64,000 bases of DNA, from positions 1 through 64,000 of the forward strand of contig CAXTHM010000008.1 in assembly GCA_964244115.1 (NCBI GenBank), in the 5' to 3' direction. The position numbers and the translations under genes are program-made. A model generated the notes under the pieces. That model made no database searches and had not been told where the DNA came from. It saw only the letters and a list, made by a program, of their open reading frames with translations. The stretch comes from CADCWK01 sp964244115 (GTDB lineage Bacteria > Chloroflexota > Chloroflexia > Thermomicrobiales > UBA6265). This document shows positions 17,078 to 26,334 of this stretch, piece after piece. Each line of letters opens with the position of its first letter. Positions within the stretch are counted from its first letter, which is position 1.

Positions 17078-18058
17078 TCAGTCGTCGAACCGGAGCGGGA
17101 CCTCGAACCGGTTGACCTCGGAACCGTCGCGGGCCGAGGCCTCGTAGCCCAGCAGCGTAAGGGGGCCAGCGGCGGTCCCGTCCGGAACGGTCAGGCTGGC
17201 CTCGAAGGTCCCTCGGGTGCCGTTGCCGGACGTCGCCTGCACCGGGACGTCCAGCAGGACGTCGCCGTCGCCAGTCGTCAGGCGCAGGGACAGGCTGGCC
17301 TCGAAGGTATTGGCCGTCCCGGAGACCCGGCATTCGGCGCCGATGGTCTCGCCCGGCAGCGGCCGCTCGATCAGGATCAGTGGGCTGACGTCCTCGAAGG
17401 CCTGGCGGCCGACCGGGCCGTCGATCGGGTTGCCGAGGACGTCCGTCATCGCGACCGGCTCCCCGTCGACGATCAGGTCAACGGCGGTGATGGTCTCGAA
17501 CTGCGTCAGCGTGAAGACGATCTGGGCCAGCCGCAGCCGGCGGGCGCGGTCGTCGGCCGAGCCGTCCTGCCCGGCGGCGGGGGTCGCGAGCCGGTCGGCC
17601 AGCTCACCGTCGACCCCGGCGCCGAGCAGGTCGCCGGCGAGTGCCACCCGAACGGTGCCACCGTCGCCGAGATCGGCGGAGACGACGCTGATCCCGGCCG
17701 GGATCGCCGAGACGCTGCCTGCGTCGAGGACATCGTCGCCCGGTCCCGCCAGGAGCAGGGCGAGGGCGGCCGCGGCGACCCGGCGCTCGGCCGGATCGAC
17801 CGTGACGACACCGCGATACGGCCGGATCAGCGGGCCACGGCGGTCGTCGGCGAGGGAGACGACGTAGAGCGAGACCGCGGCCTCCTCCCGCGGGACCCGG
17901 GGCGGCCGGGGCGCGGGCTCGTCCTGCGCGGCGGCGGGAACGCTCCGGCCGGCGACGACGGCCAGACTGGCGGCACTGGCCAGCAGGGCGCTCCGGCGGG
18001 ACAACCGGGCAGAGCCAGTATCCGAGCGCGAGTCGTTGATCCGGGCGTCATCGGTCAT
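17078..18058 (-). CDS. Tat-exported GerMN and Gmad2 domain protein
   Basis: 326 residues, ATG 18058 behind AAGGAG. Twin-arginine signal SRRSALLASAASLAVVAG. Residues about 60-205 form a GerMN domain (VSLYVVSLADDRRG, then the ALLLAGPGDDV helix and LIVDGEPVAMTD). Residues about 225-326 match Gmad2, the immunoglobulin-like partner domain: IERPLPGETIGAECRVSGTA and GPLTLLGYEASARDG. GerM proteins support spore-coat and channel assembly in Bacillus, but GerMN-Gmad2 proteins are also widespread in non-sporulating Chloroflexota and actinobacteria. Here it is probably a surface protein of unknown role. Confident domain call. Confidence 0.87.
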   Translation of the reverse strand: MTDDARINDSRSDTGSARLSRRSALLASAASLAVVAGRSVPAAAQDEPAPRPPRVPREEAAVSLYVVSLADDRRGPLIRPYRGVVTVDPAERRVAAAALALLLAGPGDDVLDAGSVSAIPAGISVVSADLGDGGTVRVALAGDLLGAGVDGELADRLATPAAGQDGSADDRARRLRLAQIVFTLTQFETITAVDLIVDGEPVAMTDVLGNPIDGPVGRQAFEDVSPLILIERPLPGETIGAECRVSGTANTFEASLSLRLTTGDGDVLLDVPVQATSGNGTRGTFEASLTVPDGTAAGPLTLLGYEASARDGSEVNRFEVPLRFDD

Positions 18059-18196
18059 GGCCGACCACTCCTTGTCTCACGGCGGACGACCGTCCGGCGG
18101 CGGTGCCGAAACATCGGCCGATCAGTCCCCACATCGACCCACATCAGCGTTCAGATGGATCGCCTTGGCGCGACTGGGGGAGCGACTCCCCTCCCT

Positions 18197-18280
18197 GGGC
18201 ACCCGCGGAGCCACAGCGCAGCGAGAGCCACACGGGGCGGCTGAGCGCAGCAGGTGCACCGGAGAGGGACCGGAGAGAGG
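18197..18280 (+). repeat. Family B repeat, copy 2
   Basis: The core at 18197-18247 contains GGGCACCCGCGGAGCC, CAGCGCAGCGAGAGCC and ACGGGGCGGCTGAGCG. It lies between the GerMN gene start and the next gene. Confidence 0.65.
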
Positions 18281-18354
18281 TGTCCTCCGCTACCACACGA
18301 CGCCAATGTACACCGCTCCGCCCAGGGGGCGATCACGACCCGACCCGGTCACGC

Positions 18355-19272
18355 TCACCCGGCGATGGGTGAGGCGACCAGCGGCGTGGCCGGCGTCAGG
18401 ACAGGCGGGACGACGACCGGCACATCGGTCGGCGCGACGGGAGGAATCTCGGTCGGCGCGACGGCAGGAGTCTCGGTCGGCGCGACATCGGTCGGGAGCG
18501 GGGCCGGGGTCGGGGTCGGCGGGACCTCGACCCCGTCGATCTCGATGTTGATCTGGCGCCCCTCGGTCTGGGAATTGTAGATCGTCGCGGCGCCGATGAT
18601 GGCGGTCCGCTGGTCGACGGACTCCGCTCCCTGCGGCAGCGACAGGCAGCCACCCCCCTCGATGTCCAGTTCCACGGCGACAGCGAACTGGCTAAGGTCG
18701 TTGGCGGCGGCCGACGCCCGGATGTTGGAGACGCTGCCGTCGGCGATCTCGGTCAGGGCGTCGCTGACGCTGGCCTGGATGCACGGCGGGGCCGTCTCGA
18801 GGCGAGGCTCGTCGCCGCGGCTGAGCAGGATGACCACGAGGAGGACGACCAGGACCAGCCCGGCCACCGCGAGGATGGCGATCGGGCCGACCGGTGGGCC
18901 ACTCCCGTTCCGGGTCACCCGGCGGGCCGTCGGACGACGGCCTCCGCCACCGGTGCCCGACGCCGGCCGGACCTCGACGGGACCCATGATCACCGGCTCG
19001 ACGGCCGATTCGCTGTCCGCGAGACCGCCATCGCTGTCTGGCTCTGGGTCGCCTGAGCGATCGCGGGCGGCGGATGGGCTGGCTCCGGGTGTCGTCGATG
19101 CCAGAACCGTGGGACGCTGGGCGCGGTCAGGGGATGCGCCGGGAGCGCGGACGGGTCGGCGGCGGGCCGGGAGACGCGCGGCGGGCGGGACCGGCTGCCC
19201 GACGGCGCCGGCGGGCGGCTCGCCCGGTCTGGTCGCGTGCCCGGCCTGGTCGGTCTGGTCGCCGTCTGGCAT
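18355..19272 (-). CDS. Single-pass membrane protein with Pro/Thr repeat tail
   Basis: 305 residues from ATG 19272; a GTG 14 codons earlier is possible. A long disordered Pro/Arg/Ala-rich cytoplasmic part (1-150) precedes one TM helix, VGPIAILAVAGLVLVVLLVV. Then comes a roughly 100-residue extracellular domain (PPCIQASVSDALTEIADG, later IEGGGCLSLPQG) with two cysteines that may pair. A tail of repeated APTEIPP/APTDVP units follows, encoded by a 24-nt tandem repeat. The architecture resembles the protein at 34503-35888. No enzyme motif is visible; it is probably a surface protein. Confidence 0.75.
   Translation of the reverse strand: MPDGDQTDQAGHATRPGEPPAGAVGQPVPPAARLPARRRPVRAPGASPDRAQRPTVLASTTPGASPSAARDRSGDPEPDSDGGLADSESAVEPVIMGPVEVRPASGTGGGGRRPTARRVTRNGSGPPVGPIAILAVAGLVLVVLLVVILLSRGDEPRLETAPPCIQASVSDALTEIADGSVSNIRASAAANDLSQFAVAVELDIEGGGCLSLPQGAESVDQRTAIIGAATIYNSQTEGRQINIEIDGVEVPPTPTPAPLPTDVAPTETPAVAPTEIPPVAPTDVPVVVPPVLTPATPLVASPIAG
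18425..18497 (+). repeat. 24-nt tandem repeat, about three units
   Basis: Each unit begins TCGGTCGGCGCGAC (at 18425, 18449 and 18473). On the minus strand it encodes the APTE-type repeats of the overlapping gene. Copy number is likely to vary. Confidence 0.8.
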
Positions 19273-19467
19273 CGTCCCTGGTCCCTCATCCCGTGTTGAA
19301 GCCGGAGCGCCCACGCCATTGAGTCAAGCGATCCGCTCCGTCGCCTGATTCTACGTGCATCGCCCGCCGATGCCGAACCGGTCGCCGTCCGATGGCCAGC
19401 GGTGAGACACGACGGCTGGGCCAGCCGCGACAGCGCCCACGGCGACGACACCACCACCAGCGACGCG

Positions 19468-19499
19468 GAGCGCCCGGAGCAGTGATGCTCCGGGCGCTC
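19468..19499 (-). terminator. 14-bp hairpin terminator with outer arms
   Basis: GAGCGCCCGGAGCA pairs with TGCTCCGGGCGCTC around GTGA. Outside it CGACACCACCAC and GTGGTGGTGTCG also pair, making a compound stem. It lies 40 bp after the stop at 19540. Confidence 0.8.
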
Positions 19500-19539
19500 T
19501 GGGTACGTGGTGGTGTCGATCGGGGCCGGGATGCGTCCG

Positions 19540-21618
19540 TTACTGGACGGTCAGCTTGCCAACCATACCGGCCTCGGCGTGACCCGGAACCGTGCAGAGG
19601 TAGGTGTACTCGCCGGCCGGGAGGTTGACGATGATCGTCTCGCTCTCGCCGCCGTTGAGCAGCTTCGTGCCGAAGTCGGTGTCATCGACCACCCAGTTGT
19701 GCTGGAGGGCGCCGTTGTTGATCCCGTTGACCGTCACATCGGTGTCGGCGGGGAAGGTCAGCGTCTTGGGATCGAACGCGAGGTCGATCATCAGGACGTC
19801 GAACGTCGTCCCGCCGGCGGCATCACCGGTCGTCGCGGCCGGGGTGGCCTCCTCGGTCTCCGGCGTCGCGGCGCCGGCCTCCGGGGTGGCCTGGACCGTG
19901 CCGCCGATCTTGAGGACGATCAGCTCCTGGACGAGCTCCGGGGCCGGGCTGTAGGTGTCGGAGGAAGCCAGCAGCGGCCCACCGGCCGGGATCAGCAGAT
20001 AGTCGCCGGACGCGGCCAGCGGGGCGTTGATGCCGGCGGAGGCCTGGAAGCGGAAGACCTCGCTGCCATCGGCGGTGCTGTAGCCATGGAGGATGCCATC
20101 GAGACCGGCCGAGAAGACGACGTCGTTCACGACCGTCGCGCCGGCGAGCTGCCCGGTCGGCTGGGCGACGTCCCAGAGGATGTCACCGGTCGCGGCGTCG
20201 AGGGCGACGAGCTGGCCCGTCGTGTTGGCGATGTCGATGCTGGTCGCGTCAAGCTCGGACTGCGAGTAGACGGACGCCATGTTGTAGACCGGGGCGTAGA
20301 TCACGCCGTCCGCGTAGGCGAACGGGGTCTCGACGCCGCCGAGGGTGCCAGGGAAGACCTCGACGGTGCTGCCGTCGGTCGGGAGCTCCTGGAGGTCGTC
20401 GTTCTGGTGGCGCCCGACCGGGGTCCGCCAGACTTCCTCACCGGTCTCGGAGTTGGCCGCGACGACCAGGCCGTGCTTGCCCGAGGCGAAGACCATCGGG
20501 GTATCGGTCCCGTCGACGCTGACCGTCGCCACGATCGGCGAGAGGTGGTTGTCGAGGTCGAAGATGTCGAACGGCTTGACGTTGATGAACCAGTCGATCC
20601 CGGCGGTGGCGGGGTTGATCCGCATCAGGGCGTTGGCGTAGTCATTGTCGCCGGGACGGCTGGAGCCGGCCGGGAACTCCGCGGTGCCGGGGTAGGGGGC
20701 GGCGTTGGCGATGCCGACGTAGATGTTGCCGGCCTCGTCGAAGGAGGGCGGGTGCCAGAGCCCACCGCCGGAGTTAATCCGGGCGTTGTTCCAGAGGTTG
20801 TCGACGACCGTGTCGAAGTACCAGATCACCTGGCCGGTCGAGGCATCCATGGCGAAGATGATGCCGCGCTGGCCGCCGTTGTAGAAGGCCTCGGGCGTGC
20901 CGGGGATGTTGCTGATGTAGAGGGTGTTGTCGTACACGATCGGCGCCATCGTGATGCCTTCGAACCGGAACCCCTGGATGTTGGAGCGCCAGATCTCCGA
21001 ACCGTCGCTGGCGTTCACGGCCACGACATCGCCGGTGCCGCCGAGCGAGAAGTAGACGCGGCCATAGGCGTTGGCCGTGCCGTTCGGGCCGCCGGAGGGA
21101 ACGGGAGAATCGTAGATGTTGGTCCAGACGCTCTCACCCGTCTCCAGATCGAGCGCGTAGACGTTGCTCTGGGCATCGTGGAGGTAGATCGTCCCATCGA
21201 CGATCGTCGGGTTGGCGACGAGGGCGCCGTAGGTCGCGGAGGTCGGGACGGCGAACCGCCAGGCCTCGCCGAGCTGTCCGATGTTCTCGGAGCTGATCGA
21301 GCTGCCCTGAACGTTGCGGGTGCCCTGGAGGTCGTAGTTCTCGGCCGACCAGTTGGTCGGGGTGTCGAACTCGGGCGGGACGGCGGGGCCGACGGGGACG
21401 ACGGTCGGGAACTGGGCGCCGGTCGACTCGGCCGAGTCATTGCCGGACGAACTGTCGGGCGGCTCCGGGGTCGCCTCATCCTGGGCGAAACCACGGGTGG
21501 CGCCGACGAGGACCGCGCCGGAGGCGGCGGCGACACCGACGAACGAGCGCCGACCGAGCCGCTTGCGGGCCTCGGCGGTCTCTTCGTTCACGGACGGGGA
21601 CATGCCATCATTGACCAT
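19540..21618 (-). CDS. Tat-exported PQQ-type propeller fused to a C-terminal cupredoxin
   Basis: 692 residues from ATG 21618 with AAGGAG ten bases upstream. After a short N-terminus comes a twin-arginine signal (LGRRSFVGVAAASGAVLVG), then a quinoprotein-like propeller with repeats such as YALDLETGESVWTNI and LVALDAATGDILWDV. A Thr/Ala/Pro linker leads to a plastocyanin-type domain whose type 1 copper ligands are all present: H640, C675, H680 and M685 (HNWVV, then TYLCTVPGHAEAGM). This layout suggests an exported oxidoreductase that could pass electrons from a propeller-bound cofactor to its own copper centre. The propeller is paralogous to 14896-16662. The fusion is directly visible; the electron path is inference. 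Confidence 0.87.
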   Translation of the reverse strand: MVNDGMSPSVNEETAEARKRLGRRSFVGVAAASGAVLVGATRGFAQDEATPEPPDSSSGNDSAESTGAQFPTVVPVGPAVPPEFDTPTNWSAENYDLQGTRNVQGSSISSENIGQLGEAWRFAVPTSATYGALVANPTIVDGTIYLHDAQSNVYALDLETGESVWTNIYDSPVPSGGPNGTANAYGRVYFSLGGTGDVVAVNASDGSEIWRSNIQGFRFEGITMAPIVYDNTLYISNIPGTPEAFYNGGQRGIIFAMDASTGQVIWYFDTVVDNLWNNARINSGGGLWHPPSFDEAGNIYVGIANAAPYPGTAEFPAGSSRPGDNDYANALMRINPATAGIDWFINVKPFDIFDLDNHLSPIVATVSVDGTDTPMVFASGKHGLVVAANSETGEEVWRTPVGRHQNDDLQELPTDGSTVEVFPGTLGGVETPFAYADGVIYAPVYNMASVYSQSELDATSIDIANTTGQLVALDAATGDILWDVAQPTGQLAGATVVNDVVFSAGLDGILHGYSTADGSEVFRFQASAGINAPLAASGDYLLIPAGGPLLASSDTYSPAPELVQELIVLKIGGTVQATPEAGAATPETEEATPAATTGDAAGGTTFDVLMIDLAFDPKTLTFPADTDVTVNGINNGALQHNWVVDDTDFGTKLLNGGESETIIVNLPAGEYTYLCTVPGHAEAGMVGKLTVQ

Positions 21619-21818
21619 GACCAGAGGACTCCTTGACGAGCTAACGGGGGCCAACTCCGGCTCCCCGTACGTATGACCATGAAATGATATGACTACTCGG
21701 TCGTCTACGCAATACTTCGATTAAGCGAACATTCGTTTGAATGGAATACTTTCAGATTCCGGATACCTGCGAACCGAAGGGGTGCGGCCGAGGCAACCGG
21801 ACGATCGGTTCGACACGA

Positions 21819-21853
21819 AACCGGGCCCGCCAGGATGACTGGCGGGCCCGGTT
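21819..21853 (-). terminator. 15-bp hairpin terminator after the HYR gene
   Basis: AACCGGGCCCGCCAG pairs with CTGGCGGGCCCGGTT around GATGA. It is downstream of the stop at 22027. Confidence 0.75.
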
Positions 21854-21879
21854 CTCTCATAGACGCTCGGGCGATTCGC

Positions 21880-21921
21880 GGGAACCTGCCGAGCCGACGC
21901 CGCATGGGACGGGTGAGCGAG
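21880..21921 (+). repeat. Family B repeat, copy 3
   Basis: GGAACCTGCCGAGCCGACG followed by CCGCATGGGACGGGTGAGCG; a shorter copy closest to copy 4. It is intergenic. Confidence 0.65.
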
Positions 21922-22026
21922 CGAGTCCATCTCGGGCCGGGTGGTGGGGACCGCTTCGCCACCCGGACGCTTCGAGATGCCACCAGCGCCAGCGGAAGAG
22001 TGCGGGGTGATCCCGGAGCCGACCGG

Positions 22027-23397
22027 TTACCGACGAGGCGGTCGGGTCGGGGTCGGGGTCGGCTGCACCGGCGTGGCGGTCGGCTGGGTCGGAGCACTGG
22101 TCGCGCGCGGCGGCCGGGTCGGCGTCCCCGTCGGACGGGTCGGTACCGCCGTCGCGGTCGGTGCGCTCGTCCTGGTAACGGTGTAGGTGCGCGTACTGAC
22201 CGAAGTATTGCCCTCGGCGTCCCGCGCCCGCGCCGTCAGCGTCCAGGTCCCCGGCGCCGTCTGATATCCGTAGACCCGGCACTGGATGGCATCGCTCGCG
22301 GTGCAGGTCGGCTCGGCGGGCAGGTTGGCCTGGGTGTAGCTCCGGGCGGGCTGCGGACCGCCGACCCAGGTGATCACTGGCCCGGCCCTGTCGATCCGGA
22401 CGATGAAACTGGCCCTTGCGACATTCCCGGACAGGTCGCGGGCCACGCAGGTCACCGTCGTCGTCCGGGCGAAGGCACTGCCGGAGGCCGGTGTGCAGTT
22501 CACCGGACGCACCCCGTCGATGACATCGGTGGCGGTGATGGCGGCCCAGGTGACGATGGTCGACGGGCCGGTCGCGACGACGGTCAGGACGCCGTCGATC
22601 CCGGGCAGGGTGCCGACGACCGGAGCCGCCGTGTCCGCGACGGTGACCGTGAAGCTGTCGCTGACGGTGTCGTCTTGGGAATCGGTCGCCGAGCAGGTCA
22701 CGGTCGTGACGCCCAACGCGAAGGTAGCGGGTGAGACGACCGGGCTCCCGTCCGCGAGGCAGGTGACGGGCAGGGTCTGCCGCTCGGCATCGGTCGCGGA
22801 GACGTCGAACGGGACGCTGGCCCCGGCGGAACTGGTCGCCTCCACGGTGATGTCGTCCGGAACGGAGACGGTCAGGACCGGATCCTCGACGACGATGGTG
22901 ATCGTCGCGGCCGCACCGCCGTAGGCCTGGGCGTTGTACCCCCTAGTGAGGGCATTGATCTGGATGAGGCGCAGATAGCTGGTTCCCGCCGAGACGGCGA
23001 TGACCTCGAACTCGGCGCGCGCGATGCCCTGATCGTTGCACTTCAGCTCTGAAAGGAGGAAGGAGATCGGCAGAGTCATGCCGTCGACGGTCACCCCCGA
23101 GCCATCAACCCCGATGTAGGTTGAGATCTCGCGGCCCGGTGCGCAGAAGTCAGGGTCGGTTCCGTTGTCTCCGATCACGAACGCGACGGTTTGCACGTCA
23201 CCGACATCGAGGGCGACGGGGTCACCGCTATTGGTGACCGGGTCGGTCGCCAGGGCGGCGCCGCCGAGAACGAGCGCGCCGGCGAAGACGATCAGCAGGA
23301 GCGCGACGGTGCGCCACGCCCGGCCAGGGAGCGGGACCCGACCCGACAGGGAACGGGCGGACATATACGACCAACCAGCAGCGTGCCGCCCAACCAT
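22027..23397 (-). CDS. Exported HYR/Ig-like repeat protein with Pro/Thr tail
   Basis: 456 residues from ATG 23397, chosen because GGAGG lies five bases upstream. An N-terminal hydrophobic helix (AWRTVALLLIVFAGALVLGG) is a signal or anchor. It is followed by a beta-rich region with a CAPGREIS/LKCNDQG cysteine pair. Then come HYR-type modules: VSVPDDITVEATSSAGASV, VTCLADGSPVVSPATFALG and TVTCSATDSQDDTVSDSF fit the hyalin repeat pattern, and later ones have NCTPASG and TVTCVARDLSGNVA. The C-terminus is a long PTRPTGTPTRPP tail without a sorting signal. It is probably a surface adhesive or structural protein. Confidence 0.82.
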   Translation of the reverse strand: MVGRHAAGWSYMSARSLSGRVPLPGRAWRTVALLLIVFAGALVLGGAALATDPVTNSGDPVALDVGDVQTVAFVIGDNGTDPDFCAPGREISTYIGVDGSGVTVDGMTLPISFLLSELKCNDQGIARAEFEVIAVSAGTSYLRLIQINALTRGYNAQAYGGAAATITIVVEDPVLTVSVPDDITVEATSSAGASVPFDVSATDAERQTLPVTCLADGSPVVSPATFALGVTTVTCSATDSQDDTVSDSFTVTVADTAAPVVGTLPGIDGVLTVVATGPSTIVTWAAITATDVIDGVRPVNCTPASGSAFARTTTVTCVARDLSGNVARASFIVRIDRAGPVITWVGGPQPARSYTQANLPAEPTCTASDAIQCRVYGYQTAPGTWTLTARARDAEGNTSVSTRTYTVTRTSAPTATAVPTRPTGTPTRPPRATSAPTQPTATPVQPTPTPTRPPRR

Positions 23398-24001
23398 GAC
23401 AACCTCCATGACAACGGGGAATGGATCCGACGGACAGGGTGACACGCGCCACCGAGGGTGGCAGCCCGGCCGGAACGAGCCCATCAGTACTATCGAGGGC
23501 ATGCGCGCTGCATATTAGACGATAGGTATCGATGTTGTCGAAATCGCTGATTTCCCCGTGAGAGCGGTTTTCACGAATCCTGTCCTTGGCGAGCGCCTGG
23601 CCCCTCCTCACCCGGCTCCGGCAGCGCCGTCCGCGGGCGACGCCGCCTGGACCGGATGGGGAGGTGGAACAGCCGCGGCCACCCCCTGTGAGCCATGCTG
23701 ACAGTCACCTCTCGGATGGGTCTTTCGTCGGGACGACGGGACGCGCGAACGGAACCAACCATGCTGCCGGTTCAGGCGAACCTGTCGCGACGGCCGGCTG
23801 GGTCGCGTCGCGAGGGCAAGGCGCGATCCGGTCAGATCGTCAGCAGGCGGGGGTCATCGGATCAGCGGTCGCTGGGACCGGGGTCGGCGGCGTGAGCGGG
23901 ATCGGCACGTTCCCGCCGCCCACGGCGCGGCAGGTCCGGGTCGCGACGGGGCTGTTGCCCTGGGCTTCCGGCGGGTTACGCGGCAAGCGTCTGGGTGGCG
24001 G

Positions 24002-24056
24002 CAGACCGCTCACCCGCCCCATGCGGCGTCGGCTCGCAGGTGCCTGGAGAGGTCTG
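24002..24056 (-). repeat. Family B repeat, copy 4
   Basis: On the minus strand it reads GGCACCTGCGAGCCGACG, then GCCGCATGGGGCGGGTGAGC. The short outer arms CAGACC and GGTCTG are inverted and bracket the copy. Confidence 0.7.
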
Positions 24057-24153
24057 CGATCGAGCGCCTCGACTGGAGCCGTCGGATAGCAGGACCACGG
24101 TCGATCCGGCCGTCCCACTAACGGACGAGATCCGACGCGTGCCGATGCGTGCC

Positions 24154-24183
24154 GACGCCTCCGGATCTGCATCCGGAGGCGTC
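24154..24183 (-). terminator. 13-bp hairpin terminator after the LPNTG gene
   Basis: GACGCCTCCGGAT pairs with ATCCGGAGGCGTC around CTGC, 40 bp past the stop at 24224. Confidence 0.75.
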
Positions 24184-24223
24184 GGCGGGGAGCGTCGGGT
24201 AGTGGGGACGACTGGCCGCGCCG

Positions 24224-25411
24224 TTACCGGCGGCGGACTCGCAGGGCACCGGCGCCGAGTAGCGCCAGGGCCGTCCCGAACAGCGCGAGCCAGAGCAGGG
24301 TCCCGGACACACCCGACCGCGGCGCGGTGCCGACACCGGTGTTCGGCAGGGTGCTGGTGCCGGTGCTGGCCGCCGGGGCCGCGCTCGGCATGCTCGTCCC
24401 GTCGTCGCTCACCACGGCGGAGGCGCTGGCGACGGCCGACGCCGGTTGGACGGCGACGTAACGGGTGACGTCGACATCGAGCGTCTCGTCGCCGGTCAAC
24501 AGGTAGTCGGGCGAGCCGTAGGAGCCGTCGTCCGGCTCCGCCACTTCATAGATGAAGAAGGGAGCGTCCGTCTCGGCATCGAGCACGACGATGCCATCGG
24601 CGTCAGTGCTGTCCTCATCGAGGATCGTGTCGGTCGCGCTATCGACCACGACGAACGTCAGTTCCCCCGCGGTCGCCGGGCGGCGGTCGCCAGCCGCCGT
24701 CGTCCCGACGGTCTCCTCATCGGTGTAGACCGTCTCCCCGGCCTGAGCATCGTCCTGCTCGATGAACGCCTGGATGACGACGGCGTCCGGAGCCGGGCTG
24801 CCGGCCGACGGAACGGGGGAGACCGAGGCCGACGGACTGGAACTGGCCGATGGGCTGATCGACGCTGGCGGGCTTGCCGAGGTTGAGGCGGATGGGCCGA
24901 CCGACGCCGAGTCGCTCGGAGACGGACTCGACGAAGGGATCGGCGGCGGCGGCGCGAGGATGCTGATCGACACCGTCGTGAGATTGCCGTCGCTGGCGCC
25001 GTCGTCCGGCGTGTAGGTGAACGAATCCGGGCCAGCGTACCCGGGGTTCGGTGTGTAGGTGAACCCACCGTCCCTCCCCAGCGCCAGCGTCCCGTTCGTC
25101 GTCGGCGTGACCACGTTTGCCGTCAACCTATCGCCATCCGGATCCGTGTCGTTGGCGAGCAACCCGCCACTGCCGCCCGGGACGATTAATGGCGTGTTCA
25201 GGAGGGCCGTGTAGAAGTCCGGGGCTCCGGTTGGCGGGGTGTTCGGCGTGACGAGTGCGCCCTCGATGGTATTCGAGGAGTACTGACCGGTCTGCGGCTC
25301 GAGGACGGCGACGTAGGACGGATAATCGGTTCCGGCCGAGACGATCCGGCCACCCGACAGCAGGGCGACGATCAGGACGACAGGTAACGCGAACGCGAGC
25401 AAACGGTTCAT
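24224..25411 (-). CDS. LPXTG-type cell-wall-anchored protein with Ig-like domain
   Basis: 395 residues from ATG 25411 behind GAGAGGACTCCC. Signal peptide: MNRLLAFALPVVLIVALLSG. Residues about 60-160 form a cadherin/VCBS-like Ig module (LLANDTDPDGDRLTANVVT, then FTYTPNPGYAGPDSFTYTPD). A Ser/Pro/Ala linker (about 165-210) leads to a second beta-rich domain (AFIEQDDAQAGETVYTDEET onward) resembling collagen-binding B-type stalks. The C-terminus is a full sorting signal: LPNTG (355-359), a hydrophobic helix and RVRRR. A sortase should cleave at LPNTG and attach the protein covalently to the cell surface; no sortase gene is in the window. Confidence 0.87.
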   Translation of the reverse strand: MNRLLAFALPVVLIVALLSGGRIVSAGTDYPSYVAVLEPQTGQYSSNTIEGALVTPNTPPTGAPDFYTALLNTPLIVPGGSGGLLANDTDPDGDRLTANVVTPTTNGTLALGRDGGFTYTPNPGYAGPDSFTYTPDDGASDGNLTTVSISILAPPPPIPSSSPSPSDSASVGPSASTSASPPASISPSASSSPSASVSPVPSAGSPAPDAVVIQAFIEQDDAQAGETVYTDEETVGTTAAGDRRPATAGELTFVVVDSATDTILDEDSTDADGIVVLDAETDAPFFIYEVAEPDDGSYGSPDYLLTGDETLDVDVTRYVAVQPASAVASASAVVSDDGTSMPSAAPAASTGTSTLPNTGVGTAPRSGVSGTLLWLALFGTALALLGAGALRVRRR

Positions 25412-25739
25412 GGGAGTCCTCTCGGCTGGCAGGTGAGCGGCGACCGGACGGTCCCTGTCCCGGCGACGGGTCGAAAGGGCGTCCAGACAGCAGGTAACGG
25501 AGCCATTCTGGGCAAGGATCGCGCGCTCGTCAATGGCCGTGTCGCTCGTCCCGGTCGGTCTGACCGACGATCCTCGGGCAGACACAGCGCGGGGACGTGC
25601 GGCGATGCAAGACGCCGCCATCGCGGGTGAATCCGTGGATCATGGCGTCGAACGGGAGGATGTCCAGCGGGTGCGGCATACTGACCTCCGCGATGATCCG
25701 TCCCGGTAAGGGTCCGGAATGCATGTATGGAGCAGATGG
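25412..25739. other. Divergent promoter region
   Basis: It lies between the LPNTG gene and the response regulator. No gene or repeat seen. Confidence 0.45.
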
Positions 25740-26186
25740 ATGACGACGATGGACGCGGCCCGGCATATCCTGGTCATCAACGACTCGCCGGACATCCTGA
25801 ACCTGTTCACCGAGCTGCTCACGGACGAGGGGTATCGGGTCACGACGGACACGTTCACGGTCGAGATGAGCATCCTCTATGACCACATCACTCAGATTCA
25901 GCCGGACCTGATCATCCTGGACATGATCATCGGCCGGGAGGACCTCGGCTGGCAGTTGACCCAGATGCTGAAGATGTCCCCGAAGACCGACGGGATCCCG
26001 CTAATCCTCTGCACCGGCGCGGTCAAGCAGGTCGAGCAGCTGGCGACCCATCTGAACAATCTCGCGATCGGGGTGGTCCTCAAGCCGTTCGTGATCGACC
26101 GACTGCTGGAGGTGATCGACCGGACCTGGGAGAAGGTCGTCAACCCGGCCTCGCTGTCGCTCATGCCGGACACCGGAGACCTCTAG
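25740..26186 (+). CDS. Stand-alone response regulator receiver protein
   Basis: 148 residues from ATG 25740 (GGAG seven bases upstream); an in-frame ATG at 25719 is an alternative. One REC domain: acidic pocket N14-D15, phosphoacceptor D61 in LIILDMIIG, T92 in LCTGA and K115 in VLKPF. There is no output domain, as in CheY/Spo0F-type shuttles. N14 replaces the first acidic residue, which may alter Mg2+ binding. No histidine kinase is nearby, so its partner is elsewhere. Confidence 0.87.
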   Translation: MTTMDAARHILVINDSPDILNLFTELLTDEGYRVTTDTFTVEMSILYDHITQIQPDLIILDMIIGREDLGWQLTQMLKMSPKTDGIPLILCTGAVKQVEQLATHLNNLAIGVVLKPFVIDRLLEVIDRTWEKVVNPASLSLMPDTGDL

Positions 26187-26334
26187 GCACCGTCTGGGCA
26201 CTCACGGACCCGCGCCCGACCCGGCGACGTACTGGCCCGAGCCGTGCATGGCCGGAGGACACCCGGACGGTCGGAGCCGACCACGGGAACGTGTCCCGGG
26301 CAGCCCTGTCCGACAGGCGAGAAGGAGTCCCATC

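Larger units (their letters stand above)
21619..22026. other. Intergenic region with terminator and family B copy
   Basis: No gene. It contains the promoter side of the PQQ-cupredoxin gene (AT-richer at 21670-21760), a terminator hairpin and a family B repeat. Confidence 0.5.
23398..24223. other. Gene-free region, 826 bp
   Basis: I see no convincing gene: short frames lack ribosome sites and recognisable products. It holds a family B repeat (24002-24056) and the terminator at 24154-24183. The 23520-23590 part is AT-richer and may hold the promoter of the HYR gene. Confidence 0.5.

Noticed and set aside
18425..18497. Short direct repeats as a possible CRISPR array
   Set aside because: Contiguous 24-nt units without spacers, encoding a protein repeat; no cas genes.
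15025..21636. Plus-strand frames of more than 500 codons opposite the PQQ genes
   Set aside because: Low-complexity Arg/Asp/Val translations; the minus strand carries signals, repeats and copper ligands.
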